From Siphonodentalium dalli (Eukaryota; Mollusca; Scaphopoda; Gadilida; Siphonodentaliidae), in contig CP136061.1 of NCBI GenBank assembly GCA_032622095.1, positions 67,645,127-67,709,126 of the forward strand: a DNA stretch of 64,000 nucleotides. Reading direction: 5' to 3'. Below the pieces are notes generated by a model. It had not been told where the DNA came from. It saw only the letters and a program-made list of their open reading frames with translations, and made no database searches. A program made the translations under genes and the position numbers. Positions 11,030 through 21,497 of this stretch are shown here, one piece after another; within the stretch, counting starts at the first letter, position 1; each line of letters begins with the position of its first letter.

Positions 11030-12430
11030 CAGTGGGGGCGGCGGGGGCGTGTGTGTCCGGATATAATAGGGCTACTGCCCCACTGTGAGGGATAAGAGTC
11101 CACTAATGTGGAACCTTGTTTGTCATGGGGTGAATCCCGTGAGGTGTGGTGTAGGAATCCTGATGGAACTAGGGCGGTGGTACCACGTGAGGCAACGGCT
11201 TGTGGGTACGACTTCGCTCATTGTCAACTTTGGTCCTACATCTCTTCAAGACAGGTGATTGAGTTGACCCAGTCCAACCAAATGGCTAGTCACGCCTCTC
11301 CAGGTGTTTCAGATTCAATTTGTGTTATATGTTGTACTGTTTTCCGTTTTTCACGTATGATGTTTCTGTTCAATCCTCTGTCTTTGGTGTTCGTCCTGCT
11401 GATTGTTGAATGTTGAACCCTGTATTGTTCACGCCTGTCTCATTCTGGGGAGGTACCGGGAGGCTGCTACATACAATATCTAAACGGGTCATCGGTTCAG
11501 CTATGTACCCGTCTTTGTCCCGACCAGAAGGGTATCCGCGGCGACTGCTGGGTTAGTTGTCGATTGTTTGCTTTTTATATGACAACTCAAAACAAAAAAA
11601 TACGACTTGATCGTAAGAATGATGACTCACTTAGTTCCAATGATGCTGTGGTATTCTCTCAGTACTTGGCTCGACTCGACTATGAAAAGACCCGCTGTAT
11701 GTGATATTGGTACGACACTTCAAAGTATTGCCGGACAACTGAAATATGTCAAACCGATCAGGACCGATCCAGTGACTGGCTCTCTCCTGATTGAATGTTC
11801 GAAGAAAGATATGATGCTTTGATGCATTTAACAGCTATTGCACAAACACATGTCACGGTTGCTCCTCACAAAACAACGAATAGTGGCAGAACAGTTTTGA
11901 GAACCGGCGGTATCGCCGACTGTTCTGAGTCGGAAATTTTGGCTACGTCGGTATCACAAGGACATTACTGATGTTCGCAGATGTTCTAAGACAGTCGATG
12001 GACTAAGAGTTCTTTTGCATAGTTATCTTTTGACTTTCAATTAGTGCGAATATCCGCCGGCATTGAAGGTTGGGTATATGAAGATAGATTTGTCTACATG
12101 TTCCAAATCCATTACGATGTTTTAAATGTCAGGGGTTTGGTCATGGCCAGGAACATCGTAAAAGTAAAGAAATCGGTATTCATTGCATAACAACAAAAAT
12201 CGCCTGTTGCTTCGAAACAAAAATCGCCAAAGTCACTCCAACGTTAGAAGAAGAGGTTCATATTTGAACTATAAAAATTTGACCAGATGATTGATGAGAA
12301 ATGAATTACACTACAAGGCGCAACCAATATGTGTGTATTGAGGCTGTCGGGTGGGTGAACAATGGCATTCTTCTGGCCCATCCACCCGACTGTCAGCTTG
12401 ACGCATTGATAAATATTATTATAAATACCT
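11030..12430 (+). pseudogene. LINE-type element: 5' region plus decayed ORF1
   Basis: Colinear with the minus-strand copy at 16570-18500. The 5' region (11030-11580) shares GTGAGGCA, CTACATCTCTTCAAGAC, GAGTTGACCC and GCCTCTCC-GGTGTTTCAGAT with the reverse complement of 17880-18500. ORF1 follows, broken by stops and frameshifts. It keeps the GSLLIEC motif near 11780 and a decayed CCHC zinc knuckle (CFKCQGFGHGQEH, with the last Cys mutated) near 12118-12160. ORF1 proteins of this type are RNA-binding chaperones of I/Jockey-like LINEs (established for the families). The copy stops after the GCTTGACGCATTG block near 12410, with no reverse transcriptase following. Confidence 0.75.
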
Positions 12431-12489
12431 TATCAACACAAGATCACTTTCTGACAATATGTTTATAAAACATTCTATAAAAGTAATGG

Positions 12490-13440
12490 GTCCGCCCAAT
12501 ACCTACACTTTCTAGTGCCGCCAATGGGTTCGAGATCAGAAGTGATCGACCAAATGGTGGCTATCTTGGCACTAAGAAAACCACTAGCAGGTTGCTTCAA
12601 AACTTATACTGGTTTGAACTGCGGTCCTATGCAAATACCTGACTAAGGAAATGCTTTTCATGTGGACAAATGAAGCCACCTAACTAAAACGCAAAAGCTC
12701 CCCTGGGAAAATGCTTGTTGTGGAACCAATGGATAGATTAGCAACCGACAGATTGAGACCACTCCCACGTACAAATAGAGCAAATAGGTGTTAACTACTG
12801 GTAAATGGGTTGAAATAATCCCTACTCCATCCAGTCCAGTATACTAAATGGGTGATTGCTAGATCTGGCACTGGCACCTGTTTGAATATACATTCAGACC
12901 AAGGACGTAATTACGAGAATACAATTTTCAAGGAACTCGGTCAATTACTTGAAATCTAGATCAATTCCCAGAAACACTGAAGAAAATGGCAATCAGAGAG
13001 AATGAATAAAACATTGATCCGCATGGTACAAGCGCACCTTCGCTGTGAACCGACGGACTGGTATATTCATATTGGGTGCCTGGCAGCAGACTATAGGGCA
13101 ACCCTAACGAGAGCTCTGGGTTCACTCCAAACTTATTAGTCCTTTGTAGGGAAGAGCGCCTACATTGTGAGGTGGCCATATGCATGCATCATAAGATGTT
13201 ATGTCAGACCTTATGAGTCTAAGCGGAAAAACTAAGGAAAAGACTGCATGTCACAGGAACTGACACGCAAACATTTGGAAAAATCATTTGAGCGACAAAA
13301 CCACAATTACGACGTAAAGACAGTTAACGTGGGAAATGAGGGGGGGGGGGTGATATTGTATGGCATCGGGATGAGAGGCGATACTAAGGGGAAGCACACA
13401 AATTAGTCCTTATATCAAGGCCCTTATCTGATAAATTCTC
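12490..13440 (+). pseudogene. Decayed Ty3/gypsy integrase
   Basis: Conceptual translation in shifting frames shows integrase landmarks in order. The N-terminal zinc-binding end is at about 12547-12680 (GYLGTKKT, LLQNLYWFELRSYA, then CFSCGQMK). A catalytic-core segment at 12847-12957 includes IHSDQGRNYENTIF with one of the catalytic Asp residues, followed by KELGQLLEI. Next come TDWYIHIGCLAADYRAT near 13050 and SGFTPNLLVLCREERL near 13112. The C-terminal part has ERQNHNYDVKT near 13290 and a GDIVWHRDERRY-type block near 13352. Several stops and at least four frameshifts separate these pieces, so it cannot be functional. No LTRs, reverse transcriptase or gag were found beside it. It lies directly after the LINE copy. 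Confidence 0.85.
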
Positions 13441-13560
13441 GGATTTGACTAATATAATCCATTGAATGAAACTGATCACATACAATTCTCGGATTTATAA
13501 AATCCATTGAATGAAACAAATCACATAATTGTCAATATAAACAAATTGAAACCTTTCAAA
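13441..13560 (+). repeat. Imperfect tandem duplication of ~50 bp
   Basis: ATTCTCGGATTT, AATCCATTGAATGAAAC and ATCACATA occur twice in tandem (13435-13487 and 13488-13530). It is non-coding. Confidence 0.75.
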
Positions 13561-14027
13561 TTAGACAAAGTGACTTGTCAAAAACAAACAAAGTCTAACA
13601 AAGCAAACGGATAGCTGGCATATAATAGCTATTTTGTGACATAAAGTATAGATTTATCCTAACTAACTAAGACTGTTTATTCTATTTCTATATGTGAGAG
13701 GCCCAGCTTATCGTTGCTCAATATGTCTGGTGGTGGATGAAATAGAGCTATGCAATCCTGTGGAATCACGACAGTCAGTCTTTCTGCTCTAGCCTGTGTG
13801 GATACAGAGCCCTAACGCTGCGGATTTTAGTCCGCATCAGACAACATTTCAGTCGCATTTAGAAAAAGTCAAAAACAGTTCTGATGAAATGGACGAAGAC
13901 ATGTTTATGGTGAGGTCGACAACGACCTAGATGGTATTTGAGGGGAGGGAGCTATTAAAGTTACCCCAAGCAAAGAGTGATGGCGAGTGGAACAAAAGAA
14001 GGGGAGACCAGACAGGAAGTTGTATGT

Positions 14028-14105
14028 GCAACATATCCTCGCGCAAATACGCACATAATCATCGACCTGTATAACGTGAAATAGGTACACATAATGTGAT
14101 TATTT
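14028..14105 (+). repeat. Repeat family D, left part of an interrupted copy
   Basis: CATATCCTCGCGCAAATAC, GCACATAATC, CGACCTGTA and TAATGTGATTATTT match the uninterrupted copies at 51775-52145 (plus) and 53155-53525 (minus). The copy resumes at 15439 after a 1.33-kb insertion. Confidence 0.85.
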
Positions 14106-15438
14106 GAATGTTGGATGTTTCGGCACCAGTGTTTGTGGTTCGGCACCTGGACGTTTCGGCACACGAATGTTCGGCACTTCGGACGTTTCGGCACCTGATA
14201 CTTTTTTATTATTGAATGAATGTATCTACGAGTTTTTAAATTATAAGATTTATATGTATATTCTTCATGCGCCTGTTGGTCGAATTTGAAAACGTATACC
14301 AATTTTAATAAAACCCAGCGACGGTGGCTTAATTCCAGAGAGGCGTTCTTCATTATATTGTTAGTAAAGATAACACTATATACCTGATTACAAAACGAAT
14401 TCGACAGTGACTGTTGATATATAACAGGTAAAGGAAGACTGGATTTATTCTGGCTTTCCTTTTGCGGTTTCGATGAAGATGAATAATAGATCGTTCCAGT
14501 GTATGATTTTATGACTGAATGGGAGAATCCATTCAGTGTAGCATGGGTTAAGGTGACGTATTTCAAGATGCACAATGTTTACTCATATATATCGACAAGT
14601 GACTGTTCTACCAAGGGCCTGCTGCGGCGTCGATGTGAAATTTTATTGGTCAATTCGCTACGTCAAATTATGATAGCTCTCTGAACAGACAACATTGTCT
14701 GTTCGCGATATATAAGAGTGTCATCAATACTGATATTGTTAAGATACTCACATACTGCACGAGGGGGGGGGGTGCATGAAGTCAAGAAACTTCTATCAAA
14801 GTATGGTGATGTGGTGTTGATTTTAAAAATCCGTTTGTCGATTCGCTACGTCATATTATTATAGTTCTCTGAACATATAGACCTGTCGGTTCCAGATATA
14901 TAAGAGGTCCATCAATACCTGATATACTCACATATTGCACCCGAGTGAGCAGTTTGAAGTCCAGACACTTATACCAAGGGGCTGTTGATGTCGTGTCGAT
15001 GTGAGAATCAAATTGGTCGATAACTCCTACGTCATAACATGTAGCTCTCAAAACATCCGATCTATTTGCGATATATAAGAGGGACGCCAATAACAATATT
15101 GCACCACATACATAGTGCAGCGGTCGAACGCCCAAAGTGGTTGGGTACCCATAACCTGGTATATAGAACAAGTTGAAACCAATCTATGTACCAGCTTGGG
15201 GCATGACGAACAAGTAAAGTTGATTGGCGACTGTTTCTTGGCCTGTCGGTATTCGTATTGGGAAATTCCGCTGCTGCACGTTCGATGCTGCCAACATCAA
15301 AGACAATATTATATATGAAAAGAAAAGAAAAAGAAACAAGTGCCGAAACGTCCAAGCACCTGAGCCGAAACAACCAAATGCCGAAACGTCCAGGAAACCA
15401 TGTGCCGAAACGTCTAGGTGCCGAAACGTCCTGCACCC
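14106..15438. mobile_element. 1.33-kb DNA element with 8-bp target duplication
   Basis: It is inserted in a family D repeat. GATTATTT flanks it at 14098-14105 and 15439-15446, while the empty site in the uninterrupted copy near 53440 has this sequence once. The ends are inverted and built of repeated GGACGTTTCGGCAC modules: 14112-14200 on the left and, reversed, 15340-15435 on the right. An 8-bp duplication is typical of hAT and some other DNA transposons, but the ends with internal subrepeats also resemble foldback types, so I leave the superfamily open. No intact transposase is seen. A 204-codon minus-strand frame (13961-14575) runs across the left boundary and is not convincing. Confidence 0.85.
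14595..15105 (+). repeat. Three ~185-bp repeats each carrying TACGTCA and TATATAAG
   Basis: The units repeat at 188 and 181 bp. In each, a TACGTCA box (14659, 14847, 15028) is followed by CTCTGAACA or a relative, and then by GATATATAAGAG (TATATAAG at 14709, 14897, 15072). The box-to-TATA distance is 50, 50 and 44 bp. The sequence between is more diverged than the boxes. This is promoter-like (a CRE-type half site plus a TATA box); activity is inference. All three units lie inside the 14106-15438 element. Confidence 0.75.
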
Positions 15439-15446
15439 GATTATTT

Positions 15447-15737
15447 TATTCTGAAATAAGCAGATAATGGACGCATACCCGTTATTTCGTTTTATGGCGC
15501 GGGCCAAACTGAAAACACATGTTTAAGATCGTACACCTGAATAGTCGTCCGTTGGCTTCTTGTGTCATTGCCGTCTATACTCTGCTTAGAATCGCCTCAT
15601 TATGTGTCGATAATGTGACTAAAACGCTCTCATTTCGAGCACATTTCGACTCAAAATGAGGCTATTCTAAGCACATAATCTACCTAAAACATGTTCTATT
15701 ATAAGCAGATAATGTGCGGGTTTTCGAGAGAACAGGC
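15447..15737 (+). repeat. Repeat family D, right part of an interrupted copy
   Basis: Resumes with TTCTGAAATAAGCAGATAATG and runs through CGTTTTATGGCGCGGGCC, then an internal palindromic zone (GATAATGTGACTAAAAC; GACTCAAAATGAGGC), and ends near AAGCAGATAATGTGCG and TTTTCGAGAGAAC. The order is the same as in 51855-52145. Confidence 0.85.
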
Positions 15738-16054
15738 TGGTCTTTGGAAAGACCAGCAGCAGCAATCACATTGTCATAAGATCTCTCAGCATTTCTTCGA
15801 GTTCTCTGAATTCATCCAGCTCAAGTTCATCAAGTTCATCATCCGGAGGTTTTGTCAGTCTAGCTGCGGCTGAGACTTCAGCAGTTAATTGTGTTACTGT
15901 TCCATCCATTCTTATAGGTCCACTTAGTGGCACGACAGCCACTGTGACGAATCGGTCATCAAGTGAAATTACAATGGAGATTCAGGCTTCCGATGGTGCA
16001 GTTTGTGTTCAAAGTTCGTCAGCGTCCATGCATGACACACACGGCTCAGTTTAA
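15713..16054 (+). CDS. Candidate terminal exon, 113 open codons, serine-rich
   Basis: I do not recognise the protein. The frame is open from 15713 to the TAA at 16052-16054 without an ATG near its start, so it would need an upstream exon. A run of ten serines (with Gly-Gly after) spans about 15812-15848. An Ala-, Thr- and Val-rich stretch follows, ending SASMHDTHGSV. AATAAA lies at 16085-16090, 31 bp after the stop, which suits a 3' end. A possible acceptor (GAGAACAG) at ~15726-15733 sits at the edge of repeat D. Serine-codon repeats can open a frame by chance, and a transposon-derived 3' end is an alternative. Confidence 0.35.
   Translation, partial: CAGFRENRLVFGKTSSSNHIVIRSLSISSSSLNSSSSSSSSSSSGGFVSLAAAETSAVNCVTVPSILIGPLSGTTATVTNRSSSEITMEIQASDGAVCVQSSSASMHDTHGSV
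15736..15757. repeat. 22-bp hairpin
   Basis: GCTGGTCTTT and AAAGACCAGC are perfect inverted 10-bp arms with a GG loop. It lies at the repeat D boundary and overlaps the candidate exon. Confidence 0.7.
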
Positions 16055-16165
16055 CGAGTTCCCTGAGTTGGTTTCATTTTAAGAAATAAATGATGATTGT
16101 CCGTGGATACTTGTAGAGAAATATTGCAGTGAAAACTATGCAGTGTCCGATTGTGTATCGACTCT

Positions 16166-16188
16166 CACTCTCTCTCTCTCTCTCTTGG
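16166..16188. repeat. (CT)n microsatellite
   Basis: An uninterrupted CT run within 16160-16190, preceded by ACTCTCACT. Confidence 0.9.
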
Positions 16189-16569
16189 ACAGGTTCAATT
16201 GAAGTCACGGATACCATCGACATACTCACACAAGACATGTAAATATTGCTTACCTAAGGGCAGGTAACATCGTTGGAACATAGAGTGGCAGAGATACAAG
16301 GAGCTGTAAGTGTAGAGCCAACAGGAAGCGTCTGATCCCAAAGAAGTTCAAAAATGCTTCAAGAAGTGAAGATTAGAATAGGAAAGAATAGTTATTGGAA
16401 ATTGATATTGTGTAATTTGTGGGGCACAAATTATTTTTATAAGGGAGCTGCGGAAAGCCGACATCTTTACTCTTTTGTCTTATCCGCGTATGTCATATTT
16501 GTAAAAATTCATCTGTTCATAATAACATAGTTATATTCATAACTTAATTTTTTTTAAATTACTCATATT

Positions 16570-18500
16570 GCTTCAATGGCGCTAAGTGTTAGTTTACAAA
16601 ATTCACTATTCATTATTTATTAACGTAATTACACTCTTCAAATTTCGTAACATTCATACTTCGCGCAAGAACCCTTACCAATGCATCAAGCTGGCGGTCG
16701 GGTGGATGGTACAGTGTCATCTTTCATCCAACCGACATCTTCACTCCACAAATACTGTTTTTGCCTTTTAGAGTTAACAGTTTCTCACCAAGCATCTGGT
16801 CAAACTGAAAATTAAAATATGAACATCTCTTTCTGAGAGTCTAAACGTTTGAGTGATTTCTGCGAATTGTGTTATGAAGCAACATGAATGTGTTGTAGTA
16901 ACTGGCCCAACTTGAGCGAATTTGTTTTTTGGAACAACTGACACAGGTTCATGAACCGGCGTCATATCGGTCTGGTCAATCTGGTTTGCTTGCGATATAC
17001 GAAAGAGTTGGTCTGACGGTTGTGTGCCTGTGTGCTGACATCAGCACACTTGTTGTAGTTACGACAGCAGAGTATGTTATTGTATGAATTGATGGTCGAG
17101 CACCAACTATTTACTTTGCATCGAAATAAGATATACGTTTTTCAGCCTTACACCTTTTAACTTTAAGTCTCATATGGTACATGAGCGATCCATTGCAGAA
17201 CGTGAACCTTGACAGTTATAACATTGTTGGGGTGTTGGTCAATCCTTATAGTCATGTCCAGATTCAGAACAGCTAGCACATATGGTTTGCTTGTACAATG
17301 TTCCTGGCAATGACCATATCCCTGACAATTAAAACATCGTAATGAATTAGGAACATAAGTACTTAAATCTACCTTCATGTACCCATCCTTCAATGCCGGT
17401 GTATGTTCGCACCGATCGAAGGTAACCAGAAAACTATTCAAAGGAACTTGTTGTCTATCAACTGTCTTTAAAAATCTACGGACGTACGTAACTCCCTGTG
17501 GTACCACTCGGCCAATATCTCTGACTCAGAAGAATCAGCTATATCGCGAGTTGTCAACAAGTCTGCTACTGTTCAATGTCTTGTGAGGAGTAATCAACAC
17601 TGGTGTTTGTGCAATAGATGTTAGTTGCATAAGTCGTCAGCTTGGTTTTTTCGTGAACATTCGATCAGAAGAGAGCCACTTAGTGGCCCATTTAATTGTC
17701 CGGCTATACTGTGCAGCGTTTTTATCAATTACAGATATAAAAGGTCTCTTGATATTTGGATCAAAACCAAGTACTGAGGATAGACATCAGCATCAGTGGA
17801 ACTTAGCGAGTTATCATTCTTACGTTTTTTTGGTTTTGAGTTGCCATATGAAAAGCAAATAATCGTCAACTAGCCCAGCAGCCGCCTCGGACTAGACTTC
17901 CAAAGACTGGTACATAGCTGAAGCGGTTACCTGTTTAGCCACTGTATATATCAGCCTATCGGTACCTCCCCACATCGAGACAGGCGTGAACATTAAAAGA
18001 TTGAAACATTTAACATTCACGAAGACGAAAGTCTAGGAGACATGACACGAAAGAAACAACATATATGAAAAACAGAACTCACAACTAGACACACAAAAAA
18101 ACAGATACAGCAGATGGCAGAAATATAATCTGAAACATCGTGGAGAGGCGTGACTAGCCGGGTGATTGAGCCGGGTCAACTCAATGACCGTCTTGAAGAG
18201 ATGTAGGACCATGACCATGAGCTGATCTGCATTCGCTGGTCGATGCCTCACGTAATAAGGCTGCTCTAGTACCCACAGGGCGCCTACAACACACCTCACG
18301 GTGTGCACCCCATGGCAATCATTGTGCCAATTCGGGGATTCTTACCCCTCGCAATGGGGTGGTATAGGCCTATTCTACCATGTGCCCACACGGCGCGACG
18401 GCATAGTCTCTGCAAGCCTTTCAACTGCAATCACAATTGCACTCCGATATGTCAGTCGTTGTTTTCACAGAGGTGACTGGGTCACATGAATATGTGTGAA
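16570..18500 (-). pseudogene. LINE-type element: 5' region plus decayed ORF1 (minus copy)
   Basis: This is the best preserved ORF1 copy. The 5' region is 18500-17880; ORF1 runs from about 17860 down to about 16650. A 114-codon intact segment (17507-17163) contains GVTYVRRFL, LNSFLVTFDRCEHTPALKDG and a full zinc knuckle, CFNCQGYGHCQEHC (C-x2-C-x4-H-x4-C). Upstream, GPLSGSLLIECSRK is readable near 17690. Stops and frameshifts interrupt the rest. The C-terminal part (16790-17000) encodes a low-complexity polar region, and the copy ends after the GCTTGATGCATTGG block near 16680, followed by AT-rich DNA. No ORF2 follows. Protein role by family: RNA binding in the retrotransposition particle. Confidence 0.8.
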
Positions 18501-18605
18501 CCACATGTGCATTACAGTATTTTAGTGATCACAATTCCGATGACATCTTTCGAATTAAGCCTCATGGGAACATTATTACACCTCAATTTTTTAACGGAAA
18601 GCCGC

Positions 18606-18722
18606 CTTTGTGGTGGATACGCGGTGCTTTGTGGTGGATATGCGGTGCTTTGTTGGGGATACGCGGTGCTTTGTGGGGGGGGGGGTACGCGGTGCTTTGT
18701 GGATGATACGCGGTGCGGTGCT
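18606..18722 (+). repeat. ~21-bp minisatellite, about five units
   Basis: GATACGCGGTGCTTTGTGG-type units repeat, with one unit expanded by a run of G at about 18676-18687. Two short open frames across it have no support as genes. Confidence 0.85.
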
Positions 18723-19360
18723 CTTGTTGCACCATGTTTTATACATGACCTTATCTCCATATTTATGTCGAATGCTTTATAGTAACCTTCGACTGGCTAC
18801 AAGGTCAGGTCTAATACACTGAACTGAAGGTGGTTTGATCGGTCAGAACGATGACACACTATCAAGCAGATAAAAGGATTAATCGCGTTCTCCGGTATGC
18901 GTGCGGGGCCTGACATTGTTAATTATCAACTCAATCTCGTTCACAGAGTTTCCAGACGGCTCATTTTATTAAGATATCAAACTGGCTGCTAACATTTGCG
19001 ATTATTCCGTATCTCTTCTGGGAGTCAGACACACACTTTTACAAAAGGAATCGCGTTGTGACTTGTAATGGGTTTGTCAGTACGCGATTAGATTCGCAGC
19101 TTAATATGCTGTTTTGATTGCGTATAATTGATCTTGACGCGGTCCGCATTCCCCACGAGACCAAGTTGTAATAGAAATGCATAACTAGATATACGAGTTT
19201 TGCAATCACAATACGATGATAATAAAAATATTAGTGGTCGAAAATTGGACATTCGTGCATTGCATAAATGACAAATCTCACGTGGTTAGGCTATACCGAA
19301 AAGTGTTTACTATCTTCGAGGCACGATCACCATCCCGTAGCTGAAAATTAAATGCAATAT
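18723..19360. other. Non-coding stretch
   Basis: No gene, array or inverted repeat recognised between the two minisatellites. ATTCGTGCAT at ~19251 recurs inverted just after the large array (~20856). Confidence 0.4.
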
Positions 19361-20851
19361 TGATCACGGTAGGTATATAATGGTCATGGTGGGTATATAA
19401 TGGTCATGGTGGGTATATAATGGTCATGGTGGGTATATATTGATCACGGTGGGTATATAATGGTCATGGTGGGTATATATTGATCACGGTGGGTATATAA
19501 TGGTCATGGTGGGTATATATTGATCACGGTGGGTATATAATGGTCATGGTGGGTATATATTGATCACGGTGGGTATATAATGGTCATGGTGGGTATATAT
19601 TGATCATGGTGGGTATATATTGATCATGGTGGGTATATATTGATCATGATGGGTATATAATGGTCATGGTGGGTATATACGGCCATGGTGGGTATATAAT
19701 GGCCATGGTGGGTATATATTGATCACGGTGGGTATATAATGGTCACGGTGGGTATATAATGGTCACGGTGGGTATATAATGGTCATGGTGGGTATATATT
19801 GATCACGGTGGGTATATAATGGTCATGGTGGGTATATAATGATCACGGTGGGTATATAATGGTCACGGTGGGTATATAATGGTCATGGTGGGTATATAAT
19901 GGTCATGGTGGGTATATAATGGTCATGGTGGGTATATAATGGTCATGGTGGGTATATATTGATCATGGTGGGTATATAATGGTCACTGTGGGTATATAAT
20001 GATCATGGTGGGTATATATTGATCACAGTGGGTATATAATGGTCATGGTGGGTATATAATGGTCATGGTGGGTATATAATGATCATGGTGGGTATATATT
20101 GATCACGGTGGGTATATAATGGTCATGGTGGGTATATAATGGTCATGGTGGGTATATAATGGTCACGGTGGGTATATAATGGTCATGGTGGGTATATAAT
20201 GATCACGGTGGGTATATAATGGTCATGGTGGGTATATAATGGTCATGGTGGGTATATAATGGTCATCGTGGGTATATATTGATCATGGTGGGTATATAAT
20301 GATCATGGTGGGTATATATTGATCACGGTGGGTATATAATGGTCATGGTGGGTATATATTGATCACGGTGGGTATATAATGGTCATGGTGGGTATATATT
20401 GATCACGGTGGGTATATAATGGTCATGGTGGGTATATATTGATCACGGTGGGTATATAATGGTCATGGTGGGTATATATTGATCATGGTGGGTATATATT
20501 GATCATGGTGGGTATATATTGATCATGATGGGTATATAATGGTCATGGTGGGTATATAATGGCCATGGTGGGTATATAATGGCCATGGTGGGTATATATT
20601 GATCACGGTGGGTATATAATGGTCATGGTGTGTATATAATGGTCACTGTGGGTATATAATGGTCATGGTGGGTATATAATGGTCATGGTGGGTATATAAT
20701 GGTCATGGTGGGTATATAATGGTCATGGTGGGTATATAATGGTCATGGTGGCTATATAATGGTCATGGTGGGTATATAATGGTCATGGTGGGTATATAAT
20801 GGTCATGGTGGGTATATAATGGTCATGGTGGGTATATAATGGTCATGGTGG
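19361..20851. repeat. 20-bp minisatellite, about 74 units
   Basis: Consensus GGTCATGGTGGGTATATAAT, with main variants GATCACGG, GATCATGG, GATCATGA and GGCCATGG in the first half and AAT/ATT at the end. Units stay in register for about 1.49 kb except for a 1-bp deletion at ~19680. Fifteen consecutive variants at 19442-19740 recur in the same order at 20321-20620, about 880 bp (44 units) away. This shows a block duplication within the array. Each unit carries GGTATATAA, a TATA-like string. It is non-coding. Confidence 0.97.
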
Positions 20852-20861
20852 CACTATGCAC

Positions 20862-21262
20862 GAATTAAACGGACATGACTCATTCGAACCTCCAAATGTT
20901 TTTCCACGTAATTTGGAGCGGCGGATACGATAGGTCGATAAATAAACGAACTATTGATATACCGGCTTCATATATTCTGAAATCATTTGCGAAAGTCATA
21001 GCTATTTTTCAGCCGTTTTAAACTTTTCGCCAGAAGTTAGACAAAGGCTCTTTATTGCTACCATATTAGGAATAGACTACCACTGAACGCTCTTTTCTGT
21101 TCCATGTCGTGCAATTGGCTGGTGTGTGTTTTGGACCCAAACACCGTATTCACAGTTGCATTTTTCACTATTTCAATGCGTCATTTTGGTTTATATAATG
21201 CTCGCAGAAAGGTAGTTCAGATATTTATCGACCTAAATTATACTGGTTATCTCCAATGAAAG
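20862..21262 (+). mobile_element. MITE-like family A, copy 2
   Basis: Starts ATTAAACGGACATGACTCATTCGA directly after the minisatellite (TTAAACGG at 20863), then TACGTAATTTGG, GATATACCGG, GGAATAGACTA, GACCCAAACACCGT and TTTATCGACCTA in the same order as copy 6. The 3' end is diverged. Confidence 0.75.
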
Positions 21263-21497
21263 ATAAGTTTCATGGCGTGTTATCTATAGAAAATATGTCG
21301 CTCCTGAAGCTGGTGAACATATTTCTGAAATCAGCCTTTACAAAGTTGAGATAGTTAGTATATGCCGGTAACCTGGTAAGTACAGAATGCGAATTGTTGT
21401 CCATCAAAGAATATATCATTTGAAAGATTTGATCCACATGGATTTCTGGGGTTTTTTTAATGTTTTATGACGCTTGTGTTATTCTCGATAACGCATT

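Noticed and set aside
13961-14575. 204-codon minus-strand frame
   Set aside because: It crosses the boundary between the family D repeat and the inserted element, so it is a chance fusion.
15736-15757. Histone-type 3' stem-loop
   Set aside because: The 10-bp stem and GG loop do not match the 6-bp stem and 4-base loop of histone mRNAs.
19361-20851. CRISPR-like regular repeat array
   Set aside because: Units are head-to-tail 20-mers without unique spacers; this is a minisatellite in a eukaryotic context.
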